Of a stretch of DNA of 12,315 nucleotides, positions 1-7,557 are shown piece after piece. Source of the DNA: an uncultured Clostridium sp. Its GTDB lineage: Bacteria > Bacillota > Clostridia > Lachnospirales > Lachnospiraceae. The DNA lies in NCBI GenBank assembly GCA_900544905.1, contig UQXF01000093.1:1-12315 (forward strand). The letters are read 5' to 3'. The first letter of the stretch is position 1, and each line of letters begins with the position of its first letter. A program made the position numbers and the translations under genes. Below the pieces are notes generated by a model. The model was given only the letters and a program-made list of their open reading frames with translations, had not been told where the DNA came from and did not search any database.

Positions 1-47
1 GAGATGACGTCGAGTCTCGTGGGCTCGGAGATGTGTATAAGAGACAG
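1..47 (+). other. Illumina Nextera adapter contamination at contig end
   Basis: These bases are synthetic, not genomic. Positions 14-47 match the 34-base Nextera read-2 transposase adapter; its last 19 bases (29-47, AGATGTGTATAAGAGACAG) are the Tn5 mosaic end. Positions 1-5 (GAGAT) match the 3' end of the P7 primer and 6-13 (GACGTCGA) occupy the i7 index slot; from memory its reverse complement TCGACGTC is a Nextera XT index. The order P7 end, index, adapter, insert is exactly that of a library molecule. True genomic sequence begins at 48. Translation of this stretch gives the well-known artefact peptide LVGSEMCIRDS. Confidence 0.97.
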
Positions 48-2439
48 CCTCAATAGTTCCCGCCAGTATCTCCTCTGCCATCTTATCTTCAATCTCATTC
101 TGAATAGCTCTTCTAAGCGGTCTGGCGCCATATTTTTTGTCATATCCCTTGTCAAAAATATAATTTTTCACCGCTTCGCCATACTTTAACTCAATACCCA
201 TCTGGCTTTTTACCCGTAACGCAAAATTGCGGAGCAACAGGTCTGCAATATCTTTAACCTCATCCTTTGTCAGCGCATGGAAGACAATCATATCGTCAAT
301 ACGGTTAAGAAATTCCGGCTTAAACAGTCGTTTCACTTCCTCCATAACTCCATTTTTCATAAATTCATGGTCCTTCTCATCGGAAGACTCACCTGCAAAC
401 CCTAATTTCTTTGGCTCCATAATCCGGGCGGCTCCGGCATTACTTGTCATAATAATAATGGTATTTTTAAAATCCACTTTCCGCCCCTGGGCATCCGTCA
501 CATGTCCGTCATCCAATATCTGTAACAGGACATTAAAGATATCCACATGTGCCTTTTCAATCTCATCAAACAGAATAACAGAATACGGATTCTTCCGTAC
601 CTGTTCACTTAGCTGTCCGCCCTCCTCAAAGCCTACATAGCCAGGAGGCGAACCAATCATTTTAGACACGCTGTGCTTCTCCATATACTCCGACATATCA
701 ACACGAATCAGCGCTTTCTCATCTCCAAACACCGCTTCTGCTAAAGCCTTGGAAAGTTCGGTTTTTCCAACACCTGTAGGTCCTAAGAACAAAAATGAAC
801 CGATTGGACGTTTTGGGTCTTTTAATCCAACCCTTCCCCGTTTAATAGCCTTGGCAACTGCCTCCACCGCCTCATTCTGACCAATGACACGTTTATGGAG
901 AACATCCTCCAAATGAAGAAGCCTCTTTGATTCCTCTTCCTTCAGCCGGCTTACCGGAATTTTCGTCCAGTCTGCCACAACCGTTGCAATATCATCTTCA
1001 TCCAGCACTAAATTCTGGAGTCTGGCACTGTTGTCGTGACGTTTTTTCAGTTTGTCCAGTTTTTCCTCCAGCAGCTTGATTGCAAGCTTTGTCTCATGGG
1101 CTGCTTCCAAATCATTGTCCATAAAGGACTGGTCCAGCTCCACATTTAACGCCGCAATTTCCTTTTCCACCTGTTTCATCTGAGGAGTCACCTTGGAAGC
1201 TGCCAGCTTCTTCTTCGCCGCCGCTTCATCCATCAAATCAATTGCTTTGTCCGGCAGAAAACGGTCATTCAAATAGCGTACCGCCAGCTTAACACAGGCA
1301 TTTACCGCCTCATCACTAATCGTAAGTCCATGATGATATTCATAGCAGGAACGAAGCCCCTTTAAAATTGCAACTGCCTCTTCCTCCGTAGGCTCATGGA
1401 CCGTAACCGGCTGGAACCTGCGCTCCAGTGCTGCATCCTTTTCAATATATTTGCGGTATTCTGCCGTTGTGGTTGCCCCAATCATCTGAATCTCACCCCT
1501 GGACAACGCAGGCTTTAAAATATTAGAGGCATCAATTGCCCCTTCTGCACCACCTGCTCCTATAATGGTATGAAGCTCATCCACAAATAAAATCACATTG
1601 CCCACCTGGGTAACCTCATTAATTAACTTCTTAATGCGTTCCTCAAATTCACCACGATATTTGGAGCCTGCCACCATTCCGGACAAGTCAAGCGAAAGCA
1701 GACGCTTTCCCATAACGGTTTCCGGCACTTCCCCTGCGGTAATCATCTGGGCAAGTCCTTCCACAATGGCGGTTTTACCAACACCCGGTTCTCCAACCAG
1801 ACAAGGGTTATTCTTCATTCTGCGGCTCAAAATTTGTACCACACGCTGCATTTCTTCCGTCCTGCCTACTACCGGGTCCAGTTTTCCCTCCTTTGCCAGC
1901 TTCGTAAAATCTCTGGAATACTGGTCCAGTGTCGGAGTTGCGGATTTTCCCTTCTTCTCCTTGGATTTCAAACTGTTCAGCTCATTTTTTGCCACAGAAG
2001 GCTCTATTCCCATGGCTGCCAGTATATCCGCATACAGCTTGCTAATGGTGATATTCATAGCGGTCAGAAGGCGGAATGCCACACTGTCCGGATGTTTTAT
2101 AATTGCAATCAAAAGATGCTCCGTGCCTACCTGCTGTGCCTTAAATTTCACCGCTTCTTTATCGGCAAGCTCCAAAATATCCTGACATCTCTTGGAAAAT
2201 TCTGCCTTGTTTGCCAATGCCACATTGGTATGCTCCATCATCAGCTGGCTTGTCAGATTTTCCAATCGTTCCTCCTCTACACCATTTTTCACGAGAACAG
2301 CCGAAGCCAGACCGTTTTTTTCTTTCACCAGGCCAAGGAGTAAATGTTCACTCCCCACATATTCCTGTGTCAATTCCAATGCAATTTTTTTTGCATATTT
2401 CAGAGCGTTATTGGCACTCTTTGTATAATTCTGATTCAT
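48..2439 (-). CDS. clpC: ClpC-type AAA+ unfoldase, ATPase subunit of Clp protease (3' end missing)
   Basis: Hsp100 unfoldase that forms a hexamer, unfolds protein substrates with ATP and feeds them to ClpP in the cytoplasm. 797 codons are readable before the adapter at 47; ClpC proteins are usually about 810-830 aa, so only a short C-terminal tail is lost. Visible parts: double Clp_N domain (about residues 1-145), first AAA+ module with Walker A GEPGVGKT (216-223) and Walker B ILFVDE (283-288), a short middle coiled-coil domain (about 410-480, shorter than in ClpB), second AAA+ module with Walker A GPTGVGKT (553-560) and Walker B ILFDE (622-626), and an LGF tripeptide (679-681) at the place of the ClpP-docking loop. 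That loop and the short middle domain separate it from ClpB. The start MNQNYTK has a GGAGA box (2445-2449) 5 bases upstream. No ctsR, mcsA or mcsB precedes it, unlike the common Firmicutes operon. The next gene upstream is purD, separated by a terminator. Confidence 0.95.
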
Positions 2440-2465
2440 TCTATTCTCCAATCTACATGTTCTTT

Positions 2466-2501
2466 CTTCTCTATTATACCCAATCCATAAAGGTTTCCAC
2501 A
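2466..2501 (-). promoter_or_regulatory. Promoter of clpC
   Basis: On the minus strand there is a perfect TATAAT -10 box at 2473-2478, about 34 bases upstream of the clpC start codon. The -35 region (about 2496-2501) is poor, reading near TGTGGA, so an activator or other contacts may help. The expected transcription start is near 2466. I looked for a CtsR operator (tandem GGTCAAA heptads) and a CIRCE element and found neither. Confidence 0.65.
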
Positions 2502-2512
2502 CATTACGGAAA
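2494..2512. promoter_or_regulatory. Small inverted repeat over the clpC -35 region
   Basis: TTTCC (2494-2498) and GGAAA (2508-2512) are inverted copies separated by 9 bases, covering the place where the clpC -35 box should be. It could be a regulator site. The arms are only 5 bp, so chance is a real possibility. Confidence 0.2.
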
Positions 2513-2528
2513 ATAAACAAAACGACGC

Positions 2529-2558
2529 AAAAGGACTGTAATTATATCACAGTCCCCT
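2529..2558 (-). terminator. Rho-independent terminator after purD
   Basis: GGACTGT (2533-2539) and ACAGTCC (2549-2555) form a perfect 7-bp stem with a 9-base loop. On the minus strand it is followed by TTTT and, after a short GC-containing break, another TTTT. It begins about 19 bases after the purD stop codon and separates the purMND operon from the clpC promoter. Confidence 0.75.
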
Positions 2559-2573
2559 CCTTTGTGCATTTTC

Positions 2574-3845
2574 TTATTGCTCGTCAATCGCCTTACCGAT
2601 ATCATGACGCATATATTTGTTCTCAAAATCAATCCATTCCGTCGCCGCATAGGCATTGGCACGGGCTTCTACCAGATTCTCTCCCTTTGCTGTAACACCG
2701 AGAACCCGTCCGCCGTTTGTCACAACCTGTCCGTCAGAAAGCTTTGTGCCTGCATGGAAAACATAATAACCATCCTTTTCCTTAAAGGTATTAAGACCCT
2801 GAATCGGGAAACCTTTTTCATACGACACTGGATAACCGTCAGATGCCAGTACCACACAGACAGCGGCGTTGTCCTCAAACTCCAGCTCTATCTCGTCCAG
2901 CTTTCCGTCAATACACGCCTCCATAACATCGATAATATCATTTTTCATCCGCGGAAGAACAACCTGTGCCTCCGGGTCACCAAACCGGGCATTAAACTCC
3001 AGCACCTTAGTTCCCTTTTCTGTAATCATCAGACCTGTAAATAACACGCCCACAAAAGGTCTCCCCTCTGCCTTCATGGCTGCCATGGTTTTCTTATAGA
3101 TTTCCTCCTGACAGAAATCATCAATCTCTTTTGTATAGAAAGGACTTGGAGAAAATGTTCCCATTCCACCGGTATTTAATCCCTGGTCCCCATCCTTTGC
3201 TCTTTTGTGGTCCTGTGCAGATGTCATGGTCTTAATGGTAGTTCCATCACAGAATGCCAGAACAGACACTTCCCTGCCAGTCATGAACTCTTCAATAACC
3301 ATCTTATTGCCGGCATCACCAAAATGCTTGTCCAGCATAATTTCCTTTACACCAGCCTTTGCCTCCTCCAGAGTGTTGCAAATCAATACTCCCTTTCCAA
3401 GGGCAAGACCATCCGCTTTTAACACAATAGGGAAATCCGCCGATTCCAGATAAGTCAATGCCTCCTCTGCATTATCAAAGGTTTCATAGGCTGCTGTCGG
3501 TATTCCGTACTTCTTCATCAAATCCTTGGAAAACGCCTTTGAACCCTCTATAATCGCTGCATTTTTACGAGGACCAAATACCCTTATGCCCTCCTTTTCA
3601 AAGGCATCTACACAACCAGCCACCAATGGGTCATCCGGACCCACGATAACAAAATCAATCCCTTTTTCCTTTGCAAAAGCCACCTGCTTATCAAAGTCCA
3701 TCACCGGTATATCCACACATTCTGCAATTTCTGCAATCCCTGCGTTTCCCGGCGCAGCATAAATTTCGGATACTCTTTTACTGTTTGCCACACAGGCTGC
3801 AATTGCATGCTCCCTGCCGCCGCTTCCAATTATTAAAACCTTCAT
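2574..3845 (-). CDS. purD: Phosphoribosylamine--glycine ligase (GAR synthetase)
   Basis: Second step of de novo purine synthesis: joins 5-phosphoribosylamine and glycine using ATP to give glycinamide ribonucleotide. 423 aa, the normal size for a monofunctional bacterial PurD. Visible motifs: N-terminal GSGGREHA (7-14), ATP-grasp core KADGLALGKGV (143-153), NTGGMG (224-229), and the metal/ATP-binding segment EFNARFGDPE (283-292). The C-terminal domain ends in RHDIGK (413-418), typical of the family. A strong AGGAGGA box (3851-3857) lies 5 bases before the ATG. It is the last gene of a purM-purN-purD unit, 42 bases after purN, and is followed by a terminator. In many Gram-positive operons purH lies between purN and purD; it does not here. 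PurD family assignment is secure. Confidence 0.97.
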   Translation of the reverse strand: MKVLIIGSGGREHAIAACVANSKRVSEIYAAPGNAGIAEIAECVDIPVMDFDKQVAFAKEKGIDFVIVGPDDPLVAGCVDAFEKEGIRVFGPRKNAAIIEGSKAFSKDLMKKYGIPTAAYETFDNAEEALTYLESADFPIVLKADGLALGKGVLICNTLEEAKAGVKEIMLDKHFGDAGNKMVIEEFMTGREVSVLAFCDGTTIKTMTSAQDHKRAKDGDQGLNTGGMGTFSPSPFYTKEIDDFCQEEIYKKTMAAMKAEGRPFVGVLFTGLMITEKGTKVLEFNARFGDPEAQVVLPRMKNDIIDVMEACIDGKLDEIELEFEDNAAVCVVLASDGYPVSYEKGFPIQGLNTFKEKDGYYVFHAGTKLSDGQVVTNGGRVLGVTAKGENLVEARANAYAATEWIDFENKYMRHDIGKAIDEQ

Positions 3846-3887
3846 GTCTGTCCTCCTGCTCTTTTATCTTCATTTACATCAAATATA

Positions 3888-4514
3888 CTACCCGCGTATT
3901 ACCGTTCTTCCATCCACCACTACAACCTTGTTGTTAGCAATCATATCAATGGCCTGGGGCAGTAAAATCCACTCCGCCTGTTCCATAACTCTTTGTTGCA
4001 GGCTCTTTGGTGTATCACCGTTTTCCACCACAACCGCCTTTTGCAGCAAAATCGGACCTGTATCGGTGCCCTTGTCCACAAAATGAACCGTAGCGCCCAC
4101 AACCTTAACTCCACGCTCTAAGGCCGCTTCATGTACCTTCAGACCATAGAAGCCGGTTCCGCAAAATGACGGTATGAGCGACGGATGAATATTGATAATC
4201 CGGTTTTCATATTTTTCAATCATCTCCGGCGGTATCACCACTAAATAGCCTGCAAGAACAATTAAATCCACCTGCAGGGAATCCACTGTTTCTATCAACG
4301 CTTTGTTAAACGCTGCCCTGTCCGCATAGTCCTTCGGAGAAACCACAATATCCCGGATTCCTGCCTTTTTTGCACGCTCCAATGCATACGCGCCCTTATT
4401 ATTGCTGATAACCGCCACCAGCTCTGTATTTGTAATCCTTCCGGAATCCACTGCATCTATAATCGCCTGCAGATTCGTTCCTCCACCGGATACCATTACC
4501 GCTACTCTCAGCAT
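3888..4514 (-). CDS. purN: Phosphoribosylglycinamide formyltransferase (GAR transformylase, 10-formyl-THF dependent)
   Basis: Third step of purine synthesis: transfers the formyl group of 10-formyltetrahydrofolate to GAR, giving FGAR. 208 aa, typical for PurN. The N-terminal phosphate-binding loop SGGGTNLQAI spans 9-18. The catalytic triad expected from E. coli PurN (Asn106, His108, Asp144) is present as N108 and H110 in NIHPSLIPSF and D151 in DTGPIL. This sequence pattern excludes the formate-using PurT, which is an ATP-grasp enzyme. The start MLRVAVMVSGGG has an AAGGAG box 6 bases upstream. It lies 58 bases after purM and 42 bases before purD, all in one direction with no terminator between, so the three are very likely cotranscribed. 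Confidence 0.97.
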   Translation of the reverse strand: MLRVAVMVSGGGTNLQAIIDAVDSGRITNTELVAVISNNKGAYALERAKKAGIRDIVVSPKDYADRAAFNKALIETVDSLQVDLIVLAGYLVVIPPEMIEKYENRIINIHPSLIPSFCGTGFYGLKVHEAALERGVKVVGATVHFVDKGTDTGPILLQKAVVVENGDTPKSLQQRVMEQAEWILLPQAIDMIANNKVVVVDGRTVIRG

Positions 4515-4572
4515 ACTCTACTCCTTCACTGCCCTTTCATAATCCCAATAAACCGCTAAACTATATGTTATC

Positions 4573-5598
4573 CTATACCAGAGTTACACCCTTTTCTCCG
4601 GCTTCAACCTGTCCCACCAGATAAGCCTCTTCTCCCGCTGCCTTAAGGGCTGCGATTGTCTTATCCACATCCACAGAATCTACCGCCAGCATCATACCGA
4701 TACCCATATTATAGGTGTTATACATCATTTCCTCTGCAATGTTGCCATTTTTTGCCATCAGCTTAAAGATAGCCGGCACCTCGTAAGAATCCTTCTTTAC
4801 AACGGCACGGACGCCTTCCGGCAGCATTCTCGGAATATTTTCATAAAATCCGCCGCCGGTAATATGGGAACATCCCTTGATTGTAACACCAGCCTCTTTG
4901 ACGCTCCTCAATGCCTTCACATAAATCTTAGTCGGGGCAAGCAGGGCTTCTCCAAGGGTCTTACCCAGCTCATCATAATAGGTATTCAGAGATTTCTCTG
5001 TCATCTCAAACACTTTGCGCACCAGAGAAAATCCGTTGCTGTGCACTCCGCTGGAAGCAATGCCCACCAAAGCATCTCCCGCCTTAATCTCTTTTCCGGT
5101 AATCAAATCCTTCTGGTCCACAATACCGACAGCAAAACCAGCCAAATCATACTCATCCTCCGGATAAAATCCCGGCATCTCTGCAGTCTCGCCGCCAATC
5201 AGCGCCGCATCCGACTGGGCACAGCCATCTGCCACACCACTTACAATCGTTGCAATCTTTTCCGGATAATTCTTACCACATGCAATATAATCTAAAAAGA
5301 ATAATGGCTCACCGCCTGCACAAGCAATATCATTTACACACATTGCCACACAGTCAATACCAATGGTATCATGCTTGTCCATAATAAATGCAAGCTTTAG
5401 CTTCGTTCCCACTCCATCCGTTCCGGAAACCAGGGTAGGATGTTCCATATTCTTAAACTTATCAAGAGAAAATGCTCCGGAAAAGCCACCAATATTTGTC
5501 AGTACCTCTTCCCTCATTGTCTTCTTAATATGCTCCTTCATAAGTTCTACTGACTTATAGCCTGCTTCAATATCAACTCCGGCATTCTTGTAATCCAT
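4573..5598 (-). CDS. purM: Phosphoribosylformylglycinamidine cyclo-ligase (AIR synthetase)
   Basis: Fifth step of purine synthesis: ATP-dependent ring closure of FGAM to aminoimidazole ribonucleotide. 341 aa, the usual PurM length. Family motifs: SGTDGVGTK (58-66), CVNDI (87-91), GGETAEMPG (135-143) and GVHSNGFSL (184-192). I chose the start MDYKNAG at 5598 because an AGGAGGA box (5607-5613) lies 8 bases upstream and PurM proteins normally begin close to YKxAGVDI. The open frame extends 17 codons further to an ATG at 5649, but that extension runs through the palindrome and the predicted transcription start. First gene of the purM-purN-purD operon, with a clear promoter and operator-like palindrome directly upstream. 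Confidence 0.96.
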   Translation of the reverse strand: MDYKNAGVDIEAGYKSVELMKEHIKKTMREEVLTNIGGFSGAFSLDKFKNMEHPTLVSGTDGVGTKLKLAFIMDKHDTIGIDCVAMCVNDIACAGGEPLFFLDYIACGKNYPEKIATIVSGVADGCAQSDAALIGGETAEMPGFYPEDEYDLAGFAVGIVDQKDLITGKEIKAGDALVGIASSGVHSNGFSLVRKVFEMTEKSLNTYYDELGKTLGEALLAPTKIYVKALRSVKEAGVTIKGCSHITGGGFYENIPRMLPEGVRAVVKKDSYEVPAIFKLMAKNGNIAEEMMYNTYNMGIGMMLAVDSVDVDKTIAALKAAGEEAYLVGQVEAGEKGVTLV

Positions 5599-5618
5599 TG
5601 TTCTTATCCTCCTGAAAT

Positions 5619-5662
5619 TTATAATGACGTTATGTACCTTTGTATACATAACGTCATTATAA
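5619..5662. promoter_or_regulatory. Perfect 18-bp-arm palindrome over the purM promoter (candidate operator)
   Basis: Arms TTATAATGACGTTATGTA (5619-5636) and its exact reverse complement (5645-5662) are separated by 8 bases. The right arm contains the purM -10 box, so the palindrome covers about -13 to +31 of the transcript and ends 5 bases before the purM ribosome binding site. That position is ideal for a repressor blocking RNA polymerase. There is no U-rich tail in the purM direction, so a terminator is unlikely. It does not resemble the B. subtilis PurBox or a purine riboswitch. The regulator is unknown. Confidence 0.75.
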
Positions 5663-5684
5663 TCAAAATCATTATTTTTGTAAA
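5656..5684 (-). promoter_or_regulatory. Sigma-A type promoter of the purM-purN-purD operon
   Basis: Minus strand: -35 TTTACA (5679-5684), 17-base spacer, -10 TATAAT (5656-5661). Transcription should begin near 5649, giving a leader of about 50 bases. The -10 box is inside the right arm of the palindrome. The -35 box starts only 22 bases after the hscC stop codon. Confidence 0.85.
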
Positions 5685-5706
5685 GGGCAACTCCTATCTT
5701 TCACCC

Positions 5707-7395
5707 TTACTCCGTAAATTCCTCCAGAAATTCCTTAAAATCCCTTCTCGCCCCTTCTATCTTACTGTCCTCTCTCGTATCCAGCGCTTTTTCAAACTCC
5801 CTGAGGGCATATTCAATCTGCATCCGCTCCTTGCCAATGCTTTCCTCATAGAGGCGTTCTCCCCGGAGCAATAGCAGCTTATTTTCTTCCTTATCCCGGG
5901 GATGAATCTTCAGATAGGACAATGCCTCCATCCGCTCCTTAATCTCCTCCTCTGTCATATCCGTTGCGTTGGTTTTGATAATCTGCTTTGTAATTTCCCC
6001 GGTGGATACCACCTTGATTTCAACCTCCAAAATGGAGTTCACATCATAGGTATATGTGACATCCACAGCCTCTTTTCCTGCCTCCGCCTTCGGCACTTTA
6101 ATCCGGATTTCTCCCAGCAATACGTTATTCGATGCAAAACGGCTTTCTCCCTGTAAAACCTTACAGCGTATCTGGGTCTGATTGTCGTTCACTGTGTATA
6201 ACCGCTCAGTACGGCTGGCAGGAATTGTAGTATTTCTCTCAATGATAGGGCAAAAATGTCCATCCTCAAATCTGCCATTCTCCTTTTCCAAAACAACCTC
6301 TGTACCCAAAGTAAATGGACACACATCCGTCAGGATAACCTCTTTAATACTGTCCTTCCGCTCCTTCATGGCACCCTGTACCGCTGCTCCCAGCGCAACC
6401 GCCTCATCGGGATTGATGGAGGTATCCGGCAGATTATGAAACAATTTTCCCACAAACTTGCGTATAAAGGAGAGCTTTGTGGCTCCGCCAACCAATACGA
6501 CCCTGTCAATATCCTTAAGCCGCACATTGGCATCGGAAAGGCTTCTCTTAATCGGCTGTCTGATTTTATCCAGCAGTTCATCACATTTTGCTTCATATTC
6601 ATCAATGGACAGTGCCATCTCGTAATTCTTGTCTCCGAGTTTACATAACATTTTTGAAACCCGGTTATCCGAAAAGCCAATTTTACAGTTTTCCGCCTGC
6701 TTTGCAATATGCCGCAACTCTTTATCTGTCAGGGAATCTTTGTCAATATCCGGATTTTTATCAAAGAAAATCTGCTCGATAACCTTAGTAAAATCCTCAC
6801 CGCCCAGGAAATTATCCCCTGCCACAGCCCGGACCTCAATAATAGAGTCAAACAATTCCAAAATGGAAACATCAAAGGTTCCTCCGCCCAAATCAAACAC
6901 AAGAAACTTTCCGTTTTCCCTGTTTTGATACAGTCCATAAGCAATGGCAGCCGCCGTAGGCTCACTGATAATCCGCTCTACCTTAAGACCTGCCAGTTCC
7001 CCGGCTCTCTTTGTTGCCTTTCTTCTCTCATCATTAAAATAAGCCGGCACACTGATAACCGCTTCCGTCACTTCCTCCTGCAAAAAGCATTCCGCATCCT
7101 CCTTCAGTGCCTTTAACACCAAGGCAGACAACTCCTCCGGAAGAAATTTCTTTCCGGAGAGCTCATATACCTTTTCGCTTCCCATGCTTCTCTTAAACAC
7201 GGCTGCAGAGCTTTCCGGGTGCAGCAGCATACGCTCCTTTGCTGTCTCCCCGATATAAACCTGTCCTTCCTCATCCACACTGACTACAGACGGTGTCAGG
7301 TGCTTTCCCAGACGGTTTGGAATAATCTTCGGTCCCTCTTCTGTATAATAAGCCACAAGGCTGTTTGTTGTTCCTAAATCAATGCCAATAATCAT
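5707..7395 (-). CDS. hscC: HscC-type Hsp70 molecular chaperone
   Basis: ATP-dependent cytoplasmic Hsp70 of the HscC subfamily rather than housekeeping DnaK. 562 aa, close to E. coli HscC (about 556) and shorter than DnaK (about 610-640). Nucleotide-binding domain: phosphate-1 motif GIDLGTTNS (4-12), VISVPAYFND (113-122), phosphate-2 FDLGGGTFDVS (167-177), adenosine motif VLVGGATK (300-307) and NPDEAVALGAA (328-338). The interdomain linker reads ILTDVCPFTLG (354-364), as in HscC, where DnaK has a LLLDVTPLSLG-like sequence. The beta substrate domain (about 380-478) and a short helical lid follow, without the long DnaK tail. The start has a GAGGA box 6 bases upstream. It lies immediately downstream of a large J-like/TPR gene, echoing E. 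coli, where hscC neighbours genes for J-domain partners (djlB, djlC). It has its own promoter. The substrate is unknown. Confidence 0.9.
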   Translation of the reverse strand: MIIGIDLGTTNSLVAYYTEEGPKIIPNRLGKHLTPSVVSVDEEGQVYIGETAKERMLLHPESSAAVFKRSMGSEKVYELSGKKFLPEELSALVLKALKEDAECFLQEEVTEAVISVPAYFNDERRKATKRAGELAGLKVERIISEPTAAAIAYGLYQNRENGKFLVFDLGGGTFDVSILELFDSIIEVRAVAGDNFLGGEDFTKVIEQIFFDKNPDIDKDSLTDKELRHIAKQAENCKIGFSDNRVSKMLCKLGDKNYEMALSIDEYEAKCDELLDKIRQPIKRSLSDANVRLKDIDRVVLVGGATKLSFIRKFVGKLFHNLPDTSINPDEAVALGAAVQGAMKERKDSIKEVILTDVCPFTLGTEVVLEKENGRFEDGHFCPIIERNTTIPASRTERLYTVNDNQTQIRCKVLQGESRFASNNVLLGEIRIKVPKAEAGKEAVDVTYTYDVNSILEVEIKVVSTGEITKQIIKTNATDMTEEEIKERMEALSYLKIHPRDKEENKLLLLRGERLYEESIGKERMQIEYALREFEKALDTREDSKIEGARRDFKEFLEEFTE

Positions 7396-7420
7396 GTTGT
7401 GTCCTCAATTCCTTTTCTCT

Positions 7421-7458
7421 GAAAACTGTTTCCCTGAAAGTAAAACAGGGCAGTTTTC
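7421..7458 (-). promoter_or_regulatory. Hairpin in the hscC 5' leader
   Basis: GAAAACTG (7421-7428) pairs with CAGTTTTC (7451-7458), and CCCTG (7432-7436) with CAGGG (7446-7450), giving a 13-bp hairpin with a 3-base bulge and a 9-base loop. On the minus strand it is followed by AGAGAAAAGG rather than a U-run, so it is not a standard terminator. It lies inside the roughly 100-base hscC leader and could affect mRNA stability or translation. Confidence 0.5.
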
Positions 7459-7505
7459 CGTTATTCTGTTTCCCGTTTTCACATATAAATGCTCACACAT
7501 AATTG

Positions 7506-7534
7506 ATTATAACACAAAACTGCATAAATATCAA
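7506..7534 (-). promoter_or_regulatory. Strong promoter of hscC
   Basis: Minus strand: -35 TTGATA (7529-7534), 17-base spacer, perfect TATAAT -10 (7506-7511) preceded by TGT, an extended -10. Expected start near 7499, leaving a leader of about 104 bases. This allows hscC to be made independently of the upstream TPR gene. Confidence 0.85.
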
Positions 7535-7557
7535 AAAATCTGGTCTGCCTACAGATT
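7533..7557 (-). terminator. Weak terminator overlapping the TPR gene stop codon
   Basis: AATCTG (7537-7542) and CAGATT (7552-7557) form a 6-bp stem with a 9-base loop. On the minus strand the stem runs straight into a T-run. The stop codon TAG (7549-7551) is in the loop and the T-run merges into the hscC -35 box. The stem is short and AT-rich, so termination is probably partial. Confidence 0.4.

Noticed and set aside
4..189. Plus-strand open frame of 61 codons at the left end
   Set aside because: Its first codons translate the Nextera adapter (LVGSEMCIRDS artefact) and the rest is antisense to clpC.
1598..2185. Plus-strand open frame of 195 codons, serine/threonine-rich
   Set aside because: It lies wholly antisense to conserved ClpC coding sequence, has no ribosome binding site or recognisable domain, and looks like a shadow of clpC.
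2409..2418. TTGGCACTC-like sequence near the clpC start, resembling half of a CIRCE element
   Set aside because: No inverted GAGTGC partner lies 9 bases away, and it is within clpC codons.
5599..5649. Longer purM reading frame starting at 5649 (17 extra residues)
   Set aside because: The ATG lies within the palindrome at the predicted transcription start, has no ribosome binding site, and PurM normally begins close to the 5598 start.
5679..5709. Inverted repeat GTAAAGGG ... CCCTTAC after hscC, considered as its terminator
   Set aside because: The stem has a bulge and a 16-base loop, and it is followed on the minus strand by A-rich, not T-rich, sequence; it also includes the purM -35 box.
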